Of a stretch of DNA of 64,000 bases, positions 56,196 to 64,000 are shown one piece after another. Source of the DNA: Phytophthora sp. 'mugwort' (lineage: Eukaryota > Oomycota > Peronosporomycetes > Peronosporales > Peronosporaceae); assembly GCA_033558025.1 (NCBI GenBank), contig JAUCEF010000007.1, forward strand, positions 2,542,001 through 2,606,000, given 5' to 3'. The first letter of the stretch is position 1. Every line of letters begins with the position of its first letter. The translations under genes and the position numbers were made by a program. The notes under the pieces are model-generated. The model searched no databases. It saw only the letters and a list, made by a program, of their open reading frames with translations, and was not told where the DNA came from.

Positions 56196-57434
56196 TAATA
56201 CGTACATGTATCTCTATATTATACACAAGAAGGGATGACCCTTTGTAAACGACTCTATGAGACCATTCATACAAAGCTCGGCTAAATTACAACAATCATA
56301 ATGTTTCCCTAACAACAACTACTGTAATGATCCATAAATATAGTATACCCACTACCAAGTACATATCACTATTAGTGATTCACTATGGGTCCGGGCTACG
56401 CATGACCACTGTATTCAGTTGCCAGCATCGCTACTGGCACGTACCTCGAATCTCTTTGATTCGGCTGTTGCAAGTTGAAGGCTTCATCCGATACCAACTG
56501 ACAGAGCGGTATCTTGCATTCAGTTGTCATCAAACGATGTAACGAAGCAACTCGGCAGCCTGTATGTGTGCATTGTTTGCACTTCGGCGAGCTGCAGCAC
56601 TGCTGCCACGACGAATCCTCTAGCTCGTCGCTTGGCAGGCATCGAGACGCCCGCGATAGTAGCGGATACCTGCTGGTCAAGGACGGCGTGCGTCTTCGCT
56701 GCACTCCAACTAACTGCGGCGTTGGATCGCGGCACCGTGTACTACTCGAAGCTGCCGTTGCCATCGCTATTTAATTATTACAGTACATGTATGTAACATA
56801 AACAAAACAATTTAATCCGCAAAAATTAATTAGTCGATCCTGTTGTCAGCTCACGGGCCTTCACACACTGAAGGTGAATCACAGCGCCCACCGCGTTGTG
56901 GTCTGCGGCAGAGCACTTCTGTTCGCTGCGAGGGAGGTCACGCGCAACACATCATAGAATCTTCACAGCCAATGGCTGGACGAGATTCCCTGTCCCCGCG
57001 GTAAGTGGCATCTTTGTATTTGAGCAAGATTAAAACTGTCGCATTCGACGTGGCGAATCTTGAAGTTGCATTTAATCACAAGTTTATTCACGATCCTTTT
57101 CGATTTGCCAACGCATTTTGACGTCGGCGCGGAATGTAAGCCAGTACAGGACAGGACATGTGGTTGTCCTGCTCTACCCCCTACTTCGTCGGCGTCCTCC
57201 TTCTGTGTGCGCTGTAGATTCAGAGAGCTGTAGGAAATACTTCCTATAAGGTACTGCCTTGAGCTTGAATCGCGAGCTTCCGATCGCTGGCTGTGGCGCA
57301 CTTACGAAGACAGGCATCCCAGCGAGATCAATACATGTATTAATACTGTAAACCCACAAAGGAGGTCTGCTGTTGGTTGCCGTCAGGATTCTTAAAGAAC
57401 TTCTGTGGACATTTGTTCCTCCATCAACCTCAAC
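56196..57434. other. intergenic, promoter side of phosphate transporter
   Basis: Short frames on both strands at 56396-56796 include a few Cys pairs (KCKQCTHTGC) but no convincing domain. The last few hundred bases should hold the transporter promoter. Confidence 0.4.
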
Positions 57435-57444
57435 CTCAGTTTTC
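57435..57444 (+). promoter_or_regulatory. oomycete-like initiator of phosphate transporter gene
   Basis: CTCAGTTTTC fits the oomycete initiator (YTCANTTYY) exactly and is followed by GAATTG. It lies 38-47 nt before the ATG at 57482, which supports that ATG as the start. Confidence 0.55.
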
Positions 57445-57481
57445 GAATTGACACTCATCCAACAATCCACCACCAGTCATC

Positions 57482-59032
57482 ATGATCCACGACATTTCAA
57501 CCGACTACGAGAAGGTGACCACACCAAACCTCGACCCCCGTCCAAGCACCATAGTTAGCGACTGCAACCAGAAGCAAGACGTTGAGATTGAAGATGAAGA
57601 AGAAGACTCCTACTCCAACAAGACGCTCCAAGAGAAGCTTGTTTGGGGCATCATCTACGGCATCGCGTCGCTGACCGCGCTGTACTTCTTCATGGTGGCA
57701 GTCAAGCTCATCGGTGATGGTTTCACGCTGGCACTCGGATGTGACACCAAAGGCGCTTTCGACTTTGCCGACAATCCCGTGGCTGGGCTGATGATCGGTA
57801 CCATCGCCACCGCTCTGCTTCACAGCTCCGGCACCGTAACGTCTATCGTCGTGGCTCTTGTGGGCTCTGGCGGTATGACCATTCGCCAGGGCGTGTACGT
57901 GATCATGGGGGCCAACATCGGCACATGCATCACGTGCATCATGGTGGCGTTCGGCCAAGTGGGTGACCGAGCCCGTTTCCAGCGTGCCATGGCCGCCGCT
58001 ACTGTCCACGACATGTACAACTTGTGGTCGGTCTTCGTGCTGTTCCCTCTTGAAGTGCTTTTCCACCCGCTCGAGGAGCTGTCGATCGCCATGTCGAACG
58101 CCAAGACCGAAAGCGGTGCGTTCTCGAGCCCTGTCGACGCTATCGTGAACCCGCTGGCAAAAGAACTGATCGTCGTGGACAAGGATGCCATCTACGACGT
58201 CGCTACTGGCGATGTGGTGTGTTCACCAGGCCAGTCATTCGTCACCGGAGGCGCGTTCGAGGGCTCGAGCATGAGTGACGGCAGCATCGGTGCCATCACG
58301 GTCGTGGTCGGCTTCTGTATCCTGGTCTGCTCTCTGCTCACGTTGGTGAAGATGCTTGCCAAGGTCTTCATGGGCCCCACCAAGCGTCTCATTTCCAAGC
58401 TGCTAAACTACAACGGCTACATCAACATCCTTGTCGGAACGCTGATCACATTTTGTGTCCACTCGTCGACCGTCGTCACGTCCACACTTACCCCGCTGGC
58501 AGGTCTGGGTGTTATCACGCTGGAGCAGGTGTACCCGTTGGTGATCGGAGCAAACCTGGGAACGACGGGCACCGCGCTGCTCGCTGCCCTGGTGACGGGC
58601 AAGTCCGACTCGGTGGCCATTGCACTTGTGCATTTCTGGTTCAACGTGTTCGGCATCCTGCTTTTCTACCCGTTCCCGATCACCCGCAAACCCATTCTGG
58701 GCTGGGCGCGCTCGCTGGCGTTCTCCAGTGCCGCGTGGCCGATGACCGCTGTGCTCTTCCTCATTGTGCTCTTCCTGGTTGCACCGGGAATCCTACTGGG
58801 ATTGGTCTACATGTGCACCGCGGACAGTACGGCGGTGGAAGTGGTTGGATACATTATCGCTGCCATTGTGGTGGCCGTGCTGGCTGGGGCTATATTCTGG
58901 TACTCGAAGAAGGGCGGCCGCACGCTGTGGCACTCGTTTTTAGAGAAGAAGCGGCTGGAGCGTGAGGCTCAGGATGCACGCGAGGCTGCTAGGTCACATA
59001 CCCAGTCGAACTTCCCCCACAATGCGGTCTAA
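57482..59032 (+). CDS. Na+-dependent phosphate cotransporter (SLC34/NptA type)
   Basis: A single exon of 516 residues. An acidic cytosolic N-terminus (residues 1-50) is followed by two inverted membrane repeats. Each repeat carries the family's ion- and phosphate-binding motif: here ALLHSSGTVTSIVVAL (His114-Ser-Ser) and TFCVHSSTVVTSTLTPLAG (His327-Ser-Ser). The usual motif is Gln-Ser-Ser, so both repeats show Gln to His. GANIGTCIT and GANLGTTGTALLA follow each repeat, as in SLC34. Between them is an extracellular loop with two Cys. About eight to ten membrane spans are visible. The C-terminus is basic. It would import phosphate with Na+ across the plasma membrane. A long minus-strand shadow covers it. 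Confidence 0.93.
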   Translation: MIHDISTDYEKVTTPNLDPRPSTIVSDCNQKQDVEIEDEEEDSYSNKTLQEKLVWGIIYGIASLTALYFFMVAVKLIGDGFTLALGCDTKGAFDFADNPVAGLMIGTIATALLHSSGTVTSIVVALVGSGGMTIRQGVYVIMGANIGTCITCIMVAFGQVGDRARFQRAMAAATVHDMYNLWSVFVLFPLEVLFHPLEELSIAMSNAKTESGAFSSPVDAIVNPLAKELIVVDKDAIYDVATGDVVCSPGQSFVTGGAFEGSSMSDGSIGAITVVVGFCILVCSLLTLVKMLAKVFMGPTKRLISKLLNYNGYINILVGTLITFCVHSSTVVTSTLTPLAGLGVITLEQVYPLVIGANLGTTGTALLAALVTGKSDSVAIALVHFWFNVFGILLFYPFPITRKPILGWARSLAFSSAAWPMTAVLFLIVLFLVAPGILLGLVYMCTADSTAVEVVGYIIAAIVVAVLAGAIFWYSKKGGRTLWHSFLEKKRLEREAQDAREAARSHTQSNFPHNAV

Positions 59033-59140
59033 AGCATCGATGGTTATTAAGTTCGTCTAGTGAATCAATACATGTATTTCAGATTTAACCGCTAGTTTAA
59101 GGTTTGGCTCGTTGTGTATTTATGTATTTTTAAAAAAAGA

Positions 59141-59174
59141 AAGTTACGACGCATTTAAAAATGAGTCGTAACTT
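59141..59174. repeat. inverted repeat after the phosphate transporter
   Basis: AAGTTACGACGCATTT and AAATGAGTCGTAACTT pair over about 16 bp with one mismatch and almost no loop. It lies about 110 nt past the stop codon, after an A run, so it may sit in the 3' UTR, or it may be a small repeat end. Confidence 0.6.
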
Positions 59175-59264
59175 CCTTAAACAAATTACAGCAGATTACG
59201 TGGTGCACCTAAATGTACGTAAGCGTCATAACGATCAGGGCATTTACTGTTTCTATCTAGGAGC

Positions 59265-59816
59265 ATGACAACAAGCAAGACGAGCGCGGGTCAGCGCGCC
59301 GAGCGCATCAAGCGGGAGGCGGTGAAGCTGTCGGCGGAGGAGACAGCCAACCAGAAGGTGCTGCAACACTACGCCAAGACGGTGTATTTTAACGACCTGT
59401 GGGTGTCCTTCCTGAGCAAGATGGCGGGCCTCGTGGCGCTCATGAGCTACCTGGAGGTGCAGCGCATGCGTCTGAGCCCGCGCGGCATCACCTTCATCGC
59501 GGGCTTCGAGGTTCTGTCCGTTGTCATTGGGGCGAGCACTGTGCTCTTCGTCCGGCGGTGGTTCAACCCGCTGCTGGCCTTCAAGGTGGCCTTCGCCTTC
59601 TCGCTATTGCAGGGCTTCTGGTTCGTGGCCAGTTACTCGTCGCGCTTCATGGAGATGCCGCGCCAAGTGGGTGACCTTCTGTCCGAGCAGATCCCATTCG
59701 GTCTCATCTACTTCATTGTCTGCTGGATCTCGGACCGCTTCATGGTGCGTTCGCAGGATATCGCGAAGCAGACAGCCGAGGACATGCGCGCTGTGCTCAA
59801 GGGCAAGGCCGCCTAA
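59265..59816 (+). CDS. hypothetical four-helix membrane protein
   Basis: A single exon of 183 residues with high GC at third positions, as in neighbouring genes. Residues 1-45 are charged and helical (KREAVKLSAEETANQKVLQ). Four hydrophobic helices follow: about 46-65 (FLSKMAGLVALMSYLEV), 72-96 (ITFIAGFEVLSVVIGASTVL), 103-125 (FKVAFAFSLLQGFWFVASY) and 143-160 (IPFGLIYFIVCWI). The C-terminus is polar and charged (AEDMRAVLKGKA). I do not recognise the family. Strong codon bias, a clean start and an intact frame between two conserved genes argue that it is real. It might be an ER or organelle membrane protein, but nothing in the sequence settles that. Confidence 0.75.
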   Translation: MTTSKTSAGQRAERIKREAVKLSAEETANQKVLQHYAKTVYFNDLWVSFLSKMAGLVALMSYLEVQRMRLSPRGITFIAGFEVLSVVIGASTVLFVRRWFNPLLAFKVAFAFSLLQGFWFVASYSSRFMEMPRQVGDLLSEQIPFGLIYFIVCWISDRFMVRSQDIAKQTAEDMRAVLKGKAA

Positions 59817-59954
59817 TCAATCACCTTGAGCCAATCAAGGTTCAGCTAGCGAGATATCAGCAACATAATGCACCTTAAGTTGCGCTAGATCTCATTATGT
59901 CGCCTCTATTTCCCATATGTTGCCGCAAGTCATATCCGAGAAACAAAATCGGTC

Positions 59955-60936
59955 ATGAAGTACAGCGAGGACCCAGCATGGGCCGACGTGGTCAAGGTGC
60001 CGCAGGATGACGGCCCAGACCCCATCGTGAGCATTGCCTACTCCTCCGACTGTGTGTCTCCCTCCTCTCGTCCTCTCCTCTTCTTCCTCTCTACTCGACC
60101 ACTAACGCTCTCCATGTGCTGTTTCCTGCCCAGTCACGGACGTGATGGACTGTTTCCGCGGCGTGCTCAAGCTCAACGAATACAGCGAGCGCACGCTAGC
60201 GCTGACGCTTGACGTGATCGACGCTAACCCAGCCAACTATACGGTCTGGTATTTCCGCAGGCGCGTGCTCGAGGCGCTAGGCTCGGACCTGCGCACAGAG
60301 CTACAGTTCACGGCCGACATGGCCATCCGGCACCCCAAGAACTACCAGATCTGGCATCACCGCCGCGAGATCTGCTCCATGCTGCAGGACGGTGGCGAGG
60401 AGAAGGAATTCTGCGCCATAGCTATTGATGGAGACTCCAAGAACTATCACGCGTGGGCGCATCGCCAGTGGGCAGTCAAGATGTTCAACCTGTGGGACGG
60501 AGAGCTTGAGTACGTGGACAAGATGCTGCTCGAGGACGTGCGCAACAACTCGGCTTGGAACCACCGCTGGTTCGTATTGAGCAACACGTCGGGACTCGCC
60601 GCTTTAGCGGATCGTCAGCGTGAAATTGGGTACGCACTGGAGAAGATCTCTAAGGCAGTGCACAACGAGAGTCCGTGGAACTACCTGCGCGGTCTCATCC
60701 GCGGTCATGAAGCTGCTTTTGCTGCGCAGGTGAAGGAGCAGACACAAGAGGTGCTGGCGACTACACCGGATTGCATCTTTGCGGCGGCATTGCTGGTGGA
60801 CTTCTACGCTAAGGAAGACACGGACGAGGCTCTTGAGTTGGCTAGGAAGCTTATTGAGACGTTGATGAATGATACAGACCGCGTCAGGAAGGCCTACTGG
60901 CAATTCCGTCTGTCCACGCTTCAGCGGCGCGCGTAA
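59955..60936 (+). CDS. FNTA: protein farnesyl/geranylgeranyltransferase alpha subunit
   Basis: Two exons, 59955-60051 and 60134-60936, with an 82-nt pyrimidine-rich intron (GTGTGT..CAG), give 299 residues. The protein has the prenyltransferase alpha repeats with their Trp cores: NPANYTVWYFRR, HPKNYQIWHHRR, DSKNYHAWAHRQW, NNSAWNHRWF and NESPWNYLRGL. The alpha subunit is shared by farnesyltransferase and geranylgeranyltransferase I. It wraps around the beta subunit, and a Lys in the first repeats aids catalysis. Length is close to yeast Ram2 (316) and shorter than human FNTA, which has a long N-terminus. The substrates would be CaaX proteins such as Ras and Rho types. The start is the only ATG that keeps the VKVPQDDGPDPIVSIAYS segment. 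Confidence 0.93.
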
Positions 60937-61268
60937 TGGACTTTGCTTGCTTGTACGGCATAAAAGTTATGATGTGCTAATACGTTGACAGTTATCTTGG
61001 CAGTAAGACTGACTGACTACCTGGTTGGTATGAGTAGCATGAACAAAACAAGCACGACTACAATATATTGTCTTGGTCTTGGTCATCTTCGTATCTAGGA
61101 TTGTTCCCAAAGAGCGGCTTCGGTTGGGTACGAGAAGCGTCCACGTCACTCGCCTTCAACCTATAGCCCTTATTTAAGCAGCCTGTTAACGCAGAGCGAT
61201 GCTGCGCTCATAAGCTCTAGCCAGGCTGCGGAACATACGAACGCCTGCCTCGTCTCTACTTGGACTGA
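60937..61268. other. shared 3' region of convergent genes
   Basis: This 332-nt gap lies between the stop codons of the prenyltransferase alpha and gamma-adaptin genes, which converge. I see no gene in it, only likely 3' UTRs. Confidence 0.5.
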
Positions 61269-64000
61269 TTAAATGTTGGACGGGAAATTGTTCACTGTCG
61301 CCATATCCTCCACCTTGCTGCCATTAACGAAGAACTCAAGCTTAATCCTCATGAGCACAGGTTTCTAAGATGCGAAAACAACAAACCACATTAGTGTCTT
61401 AGAGACAGAATGGGTTACTCCAATCATTTCGAGTATTGAAAACAATCTTACCTCGCCCTGCATACTGTTCTGGATCTTGACGACCTGGGTAACTGCTCCA
61501 CCGTTATTTGCCGGTACTGCGTCACCAGTAGGAGGCTCCATTTTCAATTTGATGTACTTGGGGAACGCAGCAAGGAACACAAACTTCTCGATCGGCACGG
61601 CCGTGGAGTTCCGCGTAGTCGCCGTGATGTATGTCACCGACTTGTCGTCAGGATTGGGCTTCGTAATCTCCAAATCCACCGTCAAACCGTTCTTTTCGTA
61701 AGCGCGCACTAGCGGGTTCGTTGCCGGTGGCGCAGGTGCCGGGGCAGGTGCGCCAAAGTTCATCAATCCTAGCAAGTCATTGGCACCAGAAGCAGCCAAA
61801 CCGCCGTTGCTTGAACCGAACGAACCAGTTGCAGGAGCAGGGGCAGGTGTTGGGGCTGCCGGACCACTCGAGAAAATGTCTGCTAGCAAATCCACGGCGG
61901 GCGGCGCAGCTGGAGCAGAAGATGAGGCCGAGAATGACGTGCCCGCACTTGAAGTCGATGCACCACCGCCAAAGATGTCGTCCAGATCTAGCAGACTGGC
62001 ACTAGCACTTGACTGCACGGGTTTCAAAGCAGCCGCAGCGTTTCCGCTGCTGGAGAGTGCGCCCGCATCTTCGTCACCGAGAAGGTCCGCAGAACCCATA
62101 GCCGAGGATGCAAGGTTATCATTGCGGTTACGCACCTTTGACGCATCGATGGCAGGCATATTGGCGAGAACATCGTTACGCAAAGAGGACCATTGCGGCT
62201 CGCCCAGAGTAGTGTACTCTGTCGCACGCTGCTGAAGTTCAAGCACCATGGAAGAGTTAAACGAGGAGATCATCGAGTTCAGCTTGGCAATTTCAGTTGG
62301 CAAACTGAAACGCGTCGTCAGCTTCACCATTGCGTTCAGCGAATACGCGCGAGTGATGTCCGTGCACCCGTGGTGGCGCAAAATCGTCTTGAAGAGTTCC
62401 GCAATACTGCTCTCATCCACACGGCTCTTGTCGCTCAGAGTATCTTCGGATGCGGGTGCTTCTAGCAGAAGGAACTTACTGTACTCTCCCACACACCAGA
62501 TGCCCACGTGGACAAGAGATAGCTGGGAGACGTCGTCGTGAAGTGCCCAGAACAGCTTGTGCACAACGTATGGGTGCAGGTCGGTATTGCGCTGGATTAG
62601 CGTAATGAGCGAGCTGCATATTCGCTCGTCTGGCAGCGTTGAACCAGCAATCGACAGCATCGTAATCAGCGTATCGATATGCCACCGGCTTGAAAGTGCG
62701 TACCGGTCCACAGCATCTAACGAAAGCAACACAAAAGTCTAATGAGAAACTGAATACAAGTTACCACGAACGTAAAAAAAATAGCGCGTTACCAGCAATA
62801 CGCGAGCACAGCTCAGGCTTCTGCTCGTTTGGAGCGATGACAAGGTAGTTCAGCATCTCACGAGCGAGCTGTCCGGGAACACAATTAGAGAAACAAAGAG
62901 TTAACATTTTTAATATCACCAACTGCAGGTAGGTTGCGAACGCACCGTTTGGATGTTGGAGGAGTTCACAAGCGAGTAAATTAACTCGAGTGCACGCTGA
63001 CGAATGGATGTGTCCGGGTCCTTCAGACAATCCACGATGGTGTTCGTGTGGCGTTGCACCGCCGCAATATCATCGGTCACAACCTTAGACAGTGTGTTGA
63101 GCGCGACGTACCGAATATTATTGTCACGGTTTAGCAGGAAACGCCCCAGGATGTTGATAGCAAGCACACGGAGTCCACTGTCGCTCTCAATCGTCATGAT
63201 GGTCTGGACACATTCGTAGAGAATGGCATTGCCAGCCGTCTTGGCCGTCTCAGTATTCGTGGCCACTTGCGCCAATACATCGTTCATCGCCTCGCTAGCT
63301 TCCTCATTGTCCTTGCCCAATAGACGCAACAGCTTCAGGATCGCCACCTGCAAGAACGGGTCGGCAATGCCACTGACGTCGTACTCACTCGAGTATCCCA
63401 TAGACAGCAAGTTCCGCAGCTGGCGCACGAGCTTCGGCACGAGGCTGCTGAACGTCTTCAAGTTCTGGGTATCCAGCAGTACCACCTCTGTGATAAGCTG
63501 CACACCGGCAAGTAGCACACCATGGTGCTTGGCACGCAGCAGCCCCAGGATCGATTCGGTGAAGTCCTCCACCAGATCTGGCACCTTCGTGAACACTCGA
63601 ATCGCCGCTAGCGCCGCCTTCTTGCGCAGATGCTCGTTGTCGCTGCGGAGATGGCGGTCCACATCCATCACCAAGTCACGTGCCATGTCAGCCTGACCAG
63701 CGCACCAGCAAGAAAAAAGCAATAGTAAGCCTCAGAACCTCTTCTCCCTCCCTCAACCACCTTCTAGCAAACTTACCGACGCAATGTTACCCACGGCCGT
63801 CAGCGCTAGAGCCACAATGAAGTGGTTCTGGTTATTCAAATCGCTAAATAGCATACAAAAACATCCACGAATGAGTCCAAACGTCCTTAAAAGATGCAAT
63901 CTCCCCCATTTTAAAGCACTCACTTCTTGACAGAATTGGTGACGAGTGTAAGCACGTCCTCCTGGTCCGTAAGCAGCAGAATGAGCCCCAAATAGCCCAT
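61269..64000 (-). CDS. AP1G1: AP-1 complex subunit gamma (5' end outside window)
   Basis: Exons from the right: past 64000 to 63924, then 63843-63777, 63692-62946, 62868-62793, 62716-61452 and 61364-61269. The introns of 80, 84, 77, 76 and 87 nt all keep phase. The readable part, about 775 residues, opens [20 protein letters not shown], then [20 protein letters not shown] and [20 protein letters not shown], the adaptin HEAT-like trunk. An Ala/Ser/Pro-rich hinge with repeated short motifs ([28 protein letters not shown]) could bind clathrin and accessory proteins. It is followed by the gamma-ear, [14 protein letters not shown] to NNFPSNI. AP-1 sorts cargo at the trans-Golgi and endosomes. About 70-80 N-terminal residues should lie beyond the window. 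Confidence 0.93.

Noticed and set aside
57497..58066. 189-residue minus-strand frame
   Set aside because: It lies antisense to the phosphate transporter, is His/Arg/Ala-rich and has no domain.

Overview
The window looks like nuclear DNA of an oomycete, most probably Phytophthora or a close relative. I infer this from the eukaryotic genes with few, short introns (43-97 nt, GT..AG), from an oomycete-style bZIP gene, and from retroelement and DNA-transposon proteins that resemble families I know from Phytophthora. I could run no database search, so the genus is an inference.

The window has two compartments. Positions 1 to about 35,200 are a transposon graveyard with no intact host gene. From left to right it holds: a pogo-like transposase fragment (1-275, minus); a Ty3/gypsy chromodomain element with every pol domain still readable but broken (about 1589-7056, minus); two LINE pieces on the minus strand (7003-8440 and 15349-18160) with a decayed Helitron on the plus strand between them (8649-14760); a MULE transposase relic (18300-20097, plus); a Cys-rich SET-associated fragment (20100-21305, minus); a PIF/Harbinger module with a Myb/SANT-like gene converging on its nuclease gene (23282-25367); a Copia relic (25433-28616, minus); a pogo-like transposase with a likely 61-nt intron (28730-30232, plus); and a second, different MULE (32000-33703, plus).

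Positions 35,251-64,000 hold eight host genes: a bZIP/START-like transcription factor (minus); a CENP-S/MHF1 histone-fold gene (plus); a long coiled-coil, possibly centrosomal, protein (minus); a soluble-type fumarate reductase with an added N-terminal membrane anchor (minus); a plasma-membrane-type Ca2+-ATPase (minus, one exon); an SLC34-type Na+/phosphate cotransporter (plus); an unknown four-helix membrane protein (plus); the alpha subunit of protein farnesyl/geranylgeranyltransferase (plus); and the AP-1 gamma-adaptin gene (minus, its 5' end beyond the window). Exon structures were read by eye from splice signals and reading-frame continuity.

The gene-rich side has one large insertion, a Copia element (37352-42332) with two LTRs, a perfect 5-bp target duplication, a primer site matching the anticodon arm of initiator tRNA-Met, and a deletion that removes the catalytic core of its reverse transcriptase. 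Smaller palindromic or MITE-like elements lie at 42402-42520, 54297-54458 and 55426-56195. No rRNA, tRNA, CRISPR array or bacterial-type operon was seen.
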